From Gordonia mangrovi (lineage in GTDB: Bacteria > Actinomycetota > Actinomycetes > Mycobacteriales > Mycobacteriaceae), in the NCBI RefSeq assembly GCF_024734075.1, contig NZ_CP102850.1, forward strand, positions 2,356,001-2,420,000: a stretch of 64,000 bases of DNA. Reading direction: 5' to 3'. Made by a program: the position numbers and the translations under genes. Below, one piece after another: positions 17,917 to 25,932 of the stretch. The notes beneath the pieces were generated by a model. That model saw nothing but the letters and a program-made list of their open reading frames with translations, was not told where the DNA came from and ran no database searches. How positions within the stretch are numbered: position 1 is the stretch's first letter; each line of letters opens with the position of its first letter.

Positions 17917-18687
17917 ATGGAACCGGTCTACGACGCTGTGATCACCACCGCACGCCTGTTGTGGCTGGCCGAGGGCCTGAAGTTCGAGGTGTCCGGGGTG
18001 GAGAACGTACCCACCGACGGTGCCGGTGTGGTCGCCATCAATCACACCGGCTACATGGACTTCACCTACGCGGGCATCCCGGCCTTTCTCCAGGGACGTC
18101 GCAAGGTGCGGTTCATGGCGAAAAAGGAGGTCTTCGACAACAAGATCTCCGGACCGATCATGCGAGCGCTCAAACACATCCCGGTCGACCGGGCCAGTGG
18201 GGCGCAGAGCTATCACGAGGCCGTCGAGAACCTCAAGCGCGGGGAGCTCGTCGGGGTGTATCCGGAGGCGACCATCAGCCGTAGCTTCGAACTCAAGGCG
18301 TTCAAGTCGGGCGCGGCGCGGATGGCGCTGGAATCGGGTGCGCCCATCATCCCCACGGTGATCTGGGGTGCGCAGCGGGTGTGGACCAAGGGCCATCCCA
18401 AGAACCTCTGGCGCAGCAACGTCAAGATCATGATCGGCGTCGCCGAACCCATCGAACCGGTCGGCACGGCCGAGGAGATCACCGCGCGGCTGCACGAGGT
18501 GATGGGCAAGAAGCTGCTCGAACTGCAGGACGCCTACGGTGAGCATCCCGCCGGCGAATACTGGGTGCCCGCGCGCCTGGGCGGGTCGGCGCCCACTCTC
18601 GAGGAGGCCAACCGGATGGATGCCGAGGAACAAGCGGCCAAAGCGGCCCGCCGCGCCGAGCGAGAGGCGGGCGGCGAGGTCTCCTGA
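17917..18687 (+). CDS. 1-acylglycerol-3-phosphate acyltransferase (PlsC) copy 1
   Basis: A 256-residue PlsC-family acyltransferase, which adds a fatty acyl chain to lysophosphatidic acid or a related lipid. Motif I NHTGYMDF (HxxxxD) is at about 44-51 and motif III YPEATISRSFELKAF is at about 116-130. No strong membrane anchor. It is the first of two tandem paralogues, followed by a HAD phosphatase; in M. tuberculosis three such genes (Rv3814c-Rv3816c) lie at the same place. The C-terminus is alanine/glutamate-rich. Confidence 0.9.
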   Translation: MEPVYDAVITTARLLWLAEGLKFEVSGVENVPTDGAGVVAINHTGYMDFTYAGIPAFLQGRRKVRFMAKKEVFDNKISGPIMRALKHIPVDRASGAQSYHEAVENLKRGELVGVYPEATISRSFELKAFKSGAARMALESGAPIIPTVIWGAQRVWTKGHPKNLWRSNVKIMIGVAEPIEPVGTAEEITARLHEVMGKKLLELQDAYGEHPAGEYWVPARLGGSAPTLEEANRMDAEEQAAKAARRAEREAGGEVS

Positions 18688-18712
18688 TCGCCCCCGACTA
18701 CCCTGGCTCAAC

Positions 18713-19486
18713 ATGGAACCGGTGTACCGGACGCTCGAGGTCATCGCGAATGGCTTGGTGCGTGCGCAGGGGCTGGACCTGCGGTTCTCGGGTCTGCAGA
18801 ACATCCCGCGCGCCGGTGGGGCGGTGCTGGCCGTCAATCACACCAGCTATGTCGACTTCCTGCCGCTGGCGCTCGGGCTGTACCGGGTCGGCCGGCGCAC
18901 CCGGTTCATGATCAAGTCCGAGGTGATGGATGTGGCGATCATGCGTTTCCTGGTCAACCACACCAAGACGGTGCCGGTCGACCGATCCATGGGCGCCGAT
19001 GCGTATCGCGCGGCCGTCGGCGAGCTCCGCGACGGGGAGATCGTCGCGGTGTACCCCGAATCGACGATCAGCCGCAGTTTCGAGCTCAAGGAGTTCAAGA
19101 CCGGCGCGGTGCGCATGGCCGGTGAGGCGGGCGTGCCGATTGTGCCCGCGATCGTGTGGGGTGCGCAGCGGCAGTGGACCAAGACCGACACCGGCGAGCG
19201 GCAGATCGGGCGCAGCCGGCTGCCCGTCGCGGTGAGCTACGGCGAGCCTGTGCAGGTCGCCGCGGACGAGGAATCGCACGCGGCCACGGCGCGCCTGCGA
19301 GAGGAGATGACGACGTTGTTGCACCAGGTGCAGGACGACTACGACCCGCACCCCGCCGGTGAGTTCTGGGTGCCGGCCCGGCTCGGTGGCTCGGCGCCGA
19401 CACCGGAGGAGGCCCGGGTGATCGAAGATGCCGAGGCGATGGCGAAGGCCGCCGCGCGGGCGCAGAAGGCGCGAGGTCAGCGGTGA
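18713..19486 (+). CDS. 1-acylglycerol-3-phosphate acyltransferase (PlsC) copy 2
   Basis: A 257-residue paralogue of the gene just upstream. Both share NHTxYxDF, the VPVDR segment, PExTISRSFELK and the C-terminal HPAGEFWVPARLGGSAPTxEEA, which shows a tandem duplication. Motif I is NHTSYVDF at about 43-50 and motif III is YPESTISRSFELKEF. The ATG at 18713 starts MEPVYRTLEV, matching MEPVYDAVIT of copy 1. The stop overlaps the GTG of the HAD gene, so the two are coupled. The two copies may differ in acyl or acceptor preference. Confidence 0.9.
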   Translation: MEPVYRTLEVIANGLVRAQGLDLRFSGLQNIPRAGGAVLAVNHTSYVDFLPLALGLYRVGRRTRFMIKSEVMDVAIMRFLVNHTKTVPVDRSMGADAYRAAVGELRDGEIVAVYPESTISRSFELKEFKTGAVRMAGEAGVPIVPAIVWGAQRQWTKTDTGERQIGRSRLPVAVSYGEPVQVAADEESHAATARLREEMTTLLHQVQDDYDPHPAGEFWVPARLGGSAPTPEEARVIEDAEAMAKAAARAQKARGQR

Positions 19487-20334
19487 ACCCCGGTCCCTCA
19501 GATACTTTCGGCCCACCCACGCTGATCGCCTCAGATGTCGACGGCACTCTCATCGACGACGAGAATCGCGTGTCGCGCAGGACGATCGACGTCTTGGCCG
19601 CAGCGGTGGACCGAGGCGTCGATTTCGTGCTGGCCACCGGCCGCCCGCCGCGCTGGATCGCCGAGATCACCGACCAGCTCGAGGGCACCGCCGCGCACGT
19701 GCGATACGCGGTGTGCGCCAACGGCGCCATCCTCTACGACGTCGCACATGATCGGGTGATCTCGGCCGCCACAATGGAACCCGACATCCTCGAGAAGCTC
19801 GTCGACAGCGCCTATCGCCAGCTCCCCGGATGTGGCATCGCGGCCGAGCGGGCCGGCCGGTCCGCCTACGACGCCGCCACCCCACCGTTCGTCGCGACCT
19901 CCGGATATCGGCACGCCTGGCTCAATCCCGACCACATCGAGGTCGGCGACGACGAGGTGTACACCGAGCCGGCCGTCAAACTCCTTGTCCGCCAGCCCGA
20001 TATGCGCAGCGACGAGATGGCGGCACGACTGAAGGACGCGGTCGACGGATTGGCGCAGATCACCTTCTCCACCGACAACGGGCTGGTGGAACTGTCGGTG
20101 CCCGACACGCACAAGGCCTCCGGGCTGCGCCGCATCATCGACGTGGCCGACCTCGACGCGTCGTCCACCATCGCCTTCGGCGACATGCCCAACGACGTCG
20201 AGATGCTCACCTGGGCCGGGCGCGGTGTCGCGATGAGCCACGGCCACCCGGCCGCTCTGGCCGCCGCCGACGAGATCACCGTCGGCAACAACGAGGACGG
20301 GGTCGCGCGGGTGCTGGAGCGGTGGTTCGGGTAG
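19483..20334 (+). CDS. Cof-type HAD phosphatase
   Basis: A 283-residue HAD hydrolase of the Cof subfamily (cap type IIB). The nucleophile motif is ASDVDGTLIDDENRVS at about 13-28, motif II is LATGRPPRW, and motif III/IV is IAFGDMPNDVEML at about 228-240. It removes phosphate from a sugar phosphate or similar metabolite; substrate unknown. The GTG at 19483 overlaps the PlsC stop. It corresponds in position to Rv3813c. Its stop is the last backbone position before the inserted defence island. Confidence 0.92.
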   Translation: MNPGPSDTFGPPTLIASDVDGTLIDDENRVSRRTIDVLAAAVDRGVDFVLATGRPPRWIAEITDQLEGTAAHVRYAVCANGAILYDVAHDRVISAATMEPDILEKLVDSAYRQLPGCGIAAERAGRSAYDAATPPFVATSGYRHAWLNPDHIEVGDDEVYTEPAVKLLVRQPDMRSDEMAARLKDAVDGLAQITFSTDNGLVELSVPDTHKASGLRRIIDVADLDASSTIAFGDMPNDVEMLTWAGRGVAMSHGHPAALAAADEITVGNNEDGVARVLERWFG

Positions 20335-20410
20335 GAGCTCGCTACCGCGCACTGCTCGCCGCCTCCTGGTCGCGAGTGAGGTGAACGTTGCGGTTTTCGG
20401 CACGTTGGAC

Positions 20411-20779
20411 TCACTCGGCAGGGGCGTGCGGCCTACGTGGCCGGTAGCACCCGGCGCACATGGTCTTGATGCGCGGGAGGTCGTCACGTGTTGAACCGCG
20501 TTTGCCGCAGAACTCGCAGACAGATCGCGACTCGTCGGTCGATGCCCCGATCAGAACCTCGCAGACACCCCGCGTGAACTCGTCGACAGACTCGCCGTAG
20601 TCCAGGTGGCACCGCAGCGTGCCGTACTTCTCCTTGATCTGGACGTAGGCGAAATCAGAGGTGACCGAAGTGAGTTGCCGATGGAGACGCGCCAGGAGCG
20701 GATACCAGCCGCTGTACACAGTGCAGTCGATCTCTGGCCGCGTCATCTCTGCAGGCAGATGCGCCGGACCGTCGGCCAT
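20411..20779 (-). CDS. Phage-type zinc-ribbon protein
   Basis: A 122-residue protein with the GWYPLLARLHRQL ... VQIKEKYGTLRCHLDYGES layout common to small proteins of phages and islands, and a C-terminal four-cysteine ribbon (CEFCGKRG at about 89 and CAGCY at about 109). Function unknown. Its ATG overlaps the TAA of the upstream coiled-coil gene by one base (TAATG), so translation is coupled and the two products probably act together. It is the last gene of the leftward arm of the defence island. Confidence 0.65.
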   Translation of the reverse strand: MADGPAHLPAEMTRPEIDCTVYSGWYPLLARLHRQLTSVTSDFAYVQIKEKYGTLRCHLDYGESVDEFTRGVCEVLIGASTDESRSVCEFCGKRGSTRDDLPRIKTMCAGCYRPRRPHAPAE

Positions 20780-22197
20780 TAGGCGGCCCCGCGCTCTGAC
20801 TCCGACTCAGCCTCGTCGTCGGCCGCTCCGGCCAGCGCGGCAAGGGCCTCACCGAGCAGCCGATCGATGGTCGAGTAGATGGTGCTGCAGGACTTCTCGA
20901 TCTTCTGGGCGTTCTTCTCAATGGTCCCGGCGGTCTTCTTGATGTCGTCGATGGTGCCGAGCTGCTCGACGGCGTCGGTGATCTTCTCCTCAGCCGTGGC
21001 GATCTCGTGCGCACCGGTCCGATTGGCGACGGCGAGAGCCGACGTACGGAGCAACATCACCACGGTGCGGACAAGATCGGGGTCGTCAGTGAGCGGGTCG
21101 AAGGCCAGCACGATCCGGCGCTTCCCAAGCACCCGAATCGTCTCTCCACAGTTCTGCTCGACCGTACGGACCAGGCCGACGGCCGCGTCAGCCTGGCGAT
21201 TGCGTTCGGCTTCGTCGAGGTACGCGCCCCACCCGTCGCGCTTGGAATCGGTCACCTCGATGACCACGCGGGCAGCACCACCGTCAACGGTCAGCACTCC
21301 GTCGCCCTTCTTGGATCGTGCCACCGCACCGACAACGGTTCCGGTCTCGCAGTACTCGTCGCCCAGGCCGGCGGCCACGGTCTGCAGAACCTCATGAACC
21401 TCGGTCTCGTAGGTTCCACCCTTGATCGGCGATACCTTGCTCACCGACGCCTTCGCCTCGGCCACCTTCAGCGCGGTGACCACTTCGTCGAGCCGGCCGG
21501 TCAGCTCGGTGTGCTGCTTGGTCAGCTGTTCGGTGAGGGACTCCTGGCGTTTGGTGAGTTCGGCCGAGTGCTTGGCCATCGGCGATGCCGGATCGTTGGG
21601 GTCGAACTGCTTGGCGGCCTTGGTCAGAAGCTCTGTGGTGTTTGCTGCGGCCCGCTTGTCCAGATTGGCGGCGAACTGTTCGAGCAGCGGTGCGAAGCGG
21701 TCGATCACCTCCGGGTCGGTACCGCCGAACAAGCGCTTGAGTTCCGCTTCGGTCTCGCGGCGCATCTTCTCGATCGACTCCGTCAGTGACTTCCGCGTCG
21801 CTTCGTCGGCTTCCCGCAACGCCTTCTGCGCGTCGGCGGCCGCCTTGGACACGGCTTCCGACGCCGCCTTCACGCTACGGTCGGTGAGTGCGGCCGCCTC
21901 TGCGGTCGACGTCGTGGCCTTGTCGCCGAGTTCGGTGATCATGCGCTCCAAGGCCCGGGACTCCTGCGCCTGGCCAGTCGCGGAGAGCGCGTGGGCGCCG
22001 ACGGTCAGCGCCTTGGCGACGAACTCACCGAGATCGGCATCCGCCAACGTGGTGGGGTCGTCGACGACTGCTCCCCGTTCTCCGGTGGTCCACCGCTGGG
22101 CCTCAAGTACGACGTCTTTGTCGGTCACGGTGACTTCCTCGATGACCACCGCCGTGGTCGAGGGACTGAAGTGTGCTGAGCGGGATGAATCGGTCAT
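20779..22197 (-). CDS. Coiled-coil protein with possible PD-(D/E)XK nuclease domain
   Basis: A 472-residue protein. About residues 65-250 are long alanine/glutamate-rich helices predicted to form coiled coils. Residues about 260-380 start KGGTYETEVHEVLQ, then KKGDGVL, then VVIEVTDSKRDGW and RQADAAVGLV. This order resembles RmuC/DUF2130-type PD-(D/E)XK nucleases, with the aspartate of KKGD and DSK as candidate catalytic residues. A second helical segment ends the protein. The ATG at 22197 has AGGAGG eight bases upstream. It is divergent from the type I restriction operon and separated from it by a 40-bp palindrome. Function unknown; an effector or partner in DNA defence is inferred. Confidence 0.6.
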   Translation of the reverse strand: MTDSSRSAHFSPSTTAVVIEEVTVTDKDVVLEAQRWTTGERGAVVDDPTTLADADLGEFVAKALTVGAHALSATGQAQESRALERMITELGDKATTSTAEAAALTDRSVKAASEAVSKAAADAQKALREADEATRKSLTESIEKMRRETEAELKRLFGGTDPEVIDRFAPLLEQFAANLDKRAAANTTELLTKAAKQFDPNDPASPMAKHSAELTKRQESLTEQLTKQHTELTGRLDEVVTALKVAEAKASVSKVSPIKGGTYETEVHEVLQTVAAGLGDEYCETGTVVGAVARSKKGDGVLTVDGGAARVVIEVTDSKRDGWGAYLDEAERNRQADAAVGLVRTVEQNCGETIRVLGKRRIVLAFDPLTDDPDLVRTVVMLLRTSALAVANRTGAHEIATAEEKITDAVEQLGTIDDIKKTAGTIEKNAQKIEKSCSTIYSTIDRLLGEALAALAGAADDEAESESERGAA

Positions 22198-22272
22198 GTC
22201 GGCCTCCTGGGGTCGTGGCGGCCGGGGGTCGGCTGCCTGCAACCAGAGTCAGTGGGGGTGTGAAATGTGGAC

Positions 22273-22312
22273 AGTGCATTCACTGTTAAGCCCGCTTAAC
22301 AGTGAATGCACT
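22273..22312. promoter_or_regulatory. 40-bp palindrome, candidate divergent operator
   Basis: AGTGCATTCACTGTTAAGC, then CC, then the exact reverse complement. This is a 19-bp perfect inverted repeat with a 2-base spacer. Each arm holds a smaller inverted repeat, AGTG-CATT-CACT, so there are four quarter-sites. It sits between the divergent starts at 22197 and 22384. The HTH protein encoded to the right is the natural candidate to bind it and control both arms. Confidence 0.7.
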
Positions 22313-22383
22313 TGATCGAGACACGTCGCCCGATAGTGTTCTCGGTATTGCCCGCGACGACGCCACGAGGAGGTGAACGACCG

Positions 22384-24276
22384 GTGAGCACACTGACGAT
22401 GCAGGACATCGCGGTCTTAGCGAGGGTATCGCGGCCGGCCGTCAGCCAGTGGCGGAAACGCCCGGTGGTACGTGGCGAGTTGATCCCGTTCCCGGCGCCC
22501 GTCGCCACCGTGGACACCGTGGAGCACTTCGATCAGGGCGAGATCGTTGCGTGGTTGGAGCGCACTGGGAGAGGCCGAAACCGCGAGGAGCAGCAGCTCG
22601 ACGTCGGTGCATACGCCCTTCCGGAGCGTGTTCGGTTCGACGACGTCGTGCTGCTGTTGGCGCTCTACGCCCTGTCCGGTGTGGATCTTACCGACGCGAC
22701 ACACGCCGACCTTGTCACCGCGGCCACGACCGTCGACCCGACCGACGAGCTGGTCGCTCGAGAAGTGCGGGCGATTGACGCGGACCCCGACACGTTGGCG
22801 TTTGCTGAGCAGCTCATCGATGCATCGCTGGGGACACCCGATGCCCTGGAACGCCTGGAACGCGGCCGGCTCGGACGGTCGCGCGGGAGTCGGGATTTGA
22901 CTGCTGAGGCATTGGCATTGATCCGGTGCGTTGTCGAGGCCGCGGTCATGCATCTCGGACAGGAGGACGTGCCGATCATCCCGGGAGGCGATCCGGTACT
23001 TGCACTTGCCGTGGCCGATGTCTCGTCCCGTCTCGTGGTCGACGGCCGGGTCAGTGACGAGCGCGAGCTGAAGCGCCGTGCTGCCATCGCCCAGGTGGAG
23101 ACCGACAGCAGCGCACGAGGCCCGGCGGTTTCGGTCACATCGCTTCTCGGTGCTGAGGTCGGAGTTGTCCTCGACTCCGTCGACACAACACTTCTCGAAC
23201 TGAATGACGGGGACGTCGGGGTGATCGTGGCGTCGGCGGCCGCTCTGACCGATCAGCTCGCCGGCGAACTTCAGCGTCGCCGGTCCGAAACGCTGATGAT
23301 CGGCAATGTCGTTGCTGCACTCCGTCTTCCTCGCGGCATGTGGCGCGAAGCTCATCGACAGTGTCAGGCCATCTGGATCTGCAGAGGTGGCGCCGCCGTC
23401 GACCTGCTGCATGTCGCCGATCTCGACATCGCCAGACGCGACCAGTTCGGTGACCTCGCCGCCGACGTGGCAGCAGCCCTCGACCAGGACGTCCGCCGCG
23501 CAGCGCGGTTCACCCGAGCACGCGAACTGCTTCGGATCAGGACGAGCGGAACCGTCGTGCCGCAAGGAACTCAGGCGCCGCGCCTGCATTCTCGAACAGC
23601 TGAGACACACGCCGATCGCGTTCATCGCGCGACGTTGCAGACTTCGGAACCCGTACGAACTGTCGACGTTCTGATCGCGCCCTCAGCGGGGCGGTTTCGC
23701 ACGCAGCAGTACTCCTTGGCCGAACTGGCCGAACAGAAACTGATCTCCGTGCTCTCGGGGAATCGGATCGACCCTACCGACGCCGACCCCGAGGGTACGG
23801 TCGACGTGCTGCCCGACCGTCCGTATCGGTTGGAGCCGTTCCACGCCGCGCAGCGCTATCGCCGTGCCCGCCGCACCGACGCCGGCGACATCGTCTTCGT
23901 TGAAAAGCCCGCTCCACGCGCCGTCATCGATACCACGGGCGGATCACTGGTTGCGGCGCCGGCGAAGATCCTGCGTATCAACCGAATTGCGCCGTTCGGG
24001 CCGTACGTCATCGCGGCGATCATCAACACCAGGTGCGCTGCCGGCAGTGAATGGAAGACGTGGCGTGTACCAGAGTTCACGCCCGACGACGCGCGTCGAC
24101 TGGAGACAGCATTGGCCGAGGTGGCGGCGTACCGGCGCGCGGTCGAGGAGAAGATGGCCGCCGCCGTCGAGTTGACCGGCGCCCTGATCGATGGTGTCGC
24201 GGAGGGTGAGATCTCACTGGATGCCGCCGACACCACCGCCGGAATAACGGCAACAACAAGCACAGCTACGACGTAG
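22384..24276 (+). CDS. HTH protein with methyltransferase-like and HsdS-like regions
   Basis: A 630-residue protein leading the type I restriction operon. Residues about 5-60 form a helix-turn-helix (MQDIAVLARVSRPAVSQWRKRP ... VEHFDQGEIVAWLERTGR). The middle (to about 350) resembles actinobacterial HTH-N6-methyltransferase fusions, including GDVGVIVASAAAL and VVAALRLPRGMW, but I see neither the DPxCGSG SAM motif nor an NPPF/Y motif. The C-terminal part (about 470-620, DAGDIVFVEKPAPRAVID to TGALIDGVAEG) resembles an HsdS target-recognition half. The GTG at 22384 is chosen for the AGGAGG at 22368-22373. It ends 30 bases before hsdM. A DNA-binding controller or specificity helper is inferred. 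Confidence 0.62.
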   Translation: MSTLTMQDIAVLARVSRPAVSQWRKRPVVRGELIPFPAPVATVDTVEHFDQGEIVAWLERTGRGRNREEQQLDVGAYALPERVRFDDVVLLLALYALSGVDLTDATHADLVTAATTVDPTDELVAREVRAIDADPDTLAFAEQLIDASLGTPDALERLERGRLGRSRGSRDLTAEALALIRCVVEAAVMHLGQEDVPIIPGGDPVLALAVADVSSRLVVDGRVSDERELKRRAAIAQVETDSSARGPAVSVTSLLGAEVGVVLDSVDTTLLELNDGDVGVIVASAAALTDQLAGELQRRRSETLMIGNVVAALRLPRGMWREAHRQCQAIWICRGGAAVDLLHVADLDIARRDQFGDLAADVAAALDQDVRRAARFTRARELLRIRTSGTVVPQGTQAPRLHSRTAETHADRVHRATLQTSEPVRTVDVLIAPSAGRFRTQQYSLAELAEQKLISVLSGNRIDPTDADPEGTVDVLPDRPYRLEPFHAAQRYRRARRTDAGDIVFVEKPAPRAVIDTTGGSLVAAPAKILRINRIAPFGPYVIAAIINTRCAAGSEWKTWRVPEFTPDDARRLETALAEVAAYRRAVEEKMAAAVELTGALIDGVAEGEISLDAADTTAGITATTSTATT

Positions 24277-24306
24277 ACGACAGTGATGAGAAGGAAACCC
24301 ACGCAT

Positions 24307-25932
24307 ATGGCTGCAAAGCGCAAGGCGGAGCCGGCGGCTCCGTCGACGATGAAGGAACTGAAAGACACACTGTGGAAGGCCGCCGACAAGCTGCGTGGCT
24401 CGCTCTCGGCGAGTCAGTACAAGGACGTGATCCTCGGCCTGGTCTTCCTCAAGTACGTGTCCGACGCGTATGACGAGCGGCGCGAAGAGATTCGACGCGA
24501 GTTGATTGCCGACGGGTTCGACGAGGACCAGATCAACGAGGTCATCGACGACACCACCGAGTATCACGGTGCAGGCGTGTTCGTGGTTCCGCCGATCGCG
24601 CGGTGGTCGTTTCTGGCCGACAACGCCAAGGGCCTGACGCCCGGCGACGGCAGCCCCGACAAGAACGTTGGTCAGCTGATCGACGAGGCGATGGACGCCG
24701 TGATAGCCGCCAACAAGTCATTGGCGGGCACACTCCCGCGAATCTACAACCGTGACAACATCGATCAGCGACGTCTCGGCGAACTCGTCGACCTGTTCAA
24801 CAGCGCCCGGTTCAGTCGGCAGGGTGAGCACAAGGCGCGCGACCTCATGGGTGAGGTGTATGAGTACTTCCTCGGCAACTTCGCCCGTGCCGAGGGTAAG
24901 CGGGGCGGCGAGTTCTTCACGCCGCGCAGCGTTGTGCGGGTGATCGTCGAAGTTCTCGAGCCGACGAAGGGTCGCGTCTACGACCCATGCTGCGGTTCGG
25001 GTGGCATGTTCGTGCAGACCGAACAGTTCATCTACGAGCACGATGGCGATCCCAAACAGGTCTCCGTCTATGGCCAGGAGGCCATCGAAGAGACCTGGCG
25101 GATGGCCAAGATGAACCTGGCCATCCACGGCATTGACAACAACGGCCTCGGAGCCCGATGGGGCGACACCTTCGCCCGTGACCAGCACGCAGACCTCCAG
25201 ATGGACTACGTGATGGCCAACCCGCCGTTCAACATCAAGGACTGGTCGCGCAACGAGGAAGATCCGCGCTGGCGATTCGGTGTCCCGCCGGCGCGCAACG
25301 CCAACTACGCCTGGCTGCAACACATCCTGTACAAACTCGCGCCAGGTGGCAAGGCGGGTGTTGTGCTCGCCAACGGCTCGATGTCGTCGAACAGCAACGG
25401 TGAAGGGGACATCCGGGCTGAGATCGTCGATGCGGATCTCGTGTCGTGCATGATCGCACTGCCCACTCAGCTGTTCCGCAGCACCGGTATTCCGGTGTGC
25501 CTGTGGTTCTTCGCCAAGGACAAGACGAAGGGTCCGCAAGGTTCTATCGACCGCAGTGGTCAGGTGTTGTTCATCGACGCCCGCGAGATGGGCTACATGG
25601 TCGACCGCGCCGAGCGGGCACTGACCGACGAGGAGATCGTCAAGATCGGCGACACTTTCCACGCGTGGCGGGGATCTTCGTCTGCGGCAGCCAAGGCCGT
25701 TGAGTACGAGGATGTTCCGGGGTTCTGCAAGTCAGCAACTCTCGAAGAGATCAAGGCGGCGGGGTATGCGCTGACCCCGGGCCGGTACGTCGGTGCCGCC
25801 GAAGTCGAGGACGACGGCGAGCCGATCGATCAGAAGATTTCGCGGTTGAGGACGGAACTGTTTGCTGCGCTGGAAGAGTCGGCGCGGTTGGAGAAGGTTG
25901 TGCGGATGCAGATGGAGCGGGTCGATGGGTGA
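24307..25932 (+). CDS. hsdM: Type I restriction-modification methyltransferase subunit HsdM
   Basis: A 541-residue N6-adenine methyltransferase subunit. The N-terminal HsdM_N helical region is at about 10-150, and the catalytic core has the SAM motif YDPCCGSGGMF at about 224-234 and the NPPF motif at about 302-305. EFFTPRSVVRVIVEVLEP precedes motif I as in other HsdM proteins. The ATG at 24307 follows AAGGAA by ten bases; upstream ATGs at 24283 and 24286 are less likely. The stop overlaps the hsdS start. With HsdS it methylates host DNA, and with HsdR it completes the restriction complex. Confidence 0.95.
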   Translation: MAAKRKAEPAAPSTMKELKDTLWKAADKLRGSLSASQYKDVILGLVFLKYVSDAYDERREEIRRELIADGFDEDQINEVIDDTTEYHGAGVFVVPPIARWSFLADNAKGLTPGDGSPDKNVGQLIDEAMDAVIAANKSLAGTLPRIYNRDNIDQRRLGELVDLFNSARFSRQGEHKARDLMGEVYEYFLGNFARAEGKRGGEFFTPRSVVRVIVEVLEPTKGRVYDPCCGSGGMFVQTEQFIYEHDGDPKQVSVYGQEAIEETWRMAKMNLAIHGIDNNGLGARWGDTFARDQHADLQMDYVMANPPFNIKDWSRNEEDPRWRFGVPPARNANYAWLQHILYKLAPGGKAGVVLANGSMSSNSNGEGDIRAEIVDADLVSCMIALPTQLFRSTGIPVCLWFFAKDKTKGPQGSIDRSGQVLFIDAREMGYMVDRAERALTDEEIVKIGDTFHAWRGSSSAAAKAVEYEDVPGFCKSATLEEIKAAGYALTPGRYVGAAEVEDDGEPIDQKISRLRTELFAALEESARLEKVVRMQMERVDG

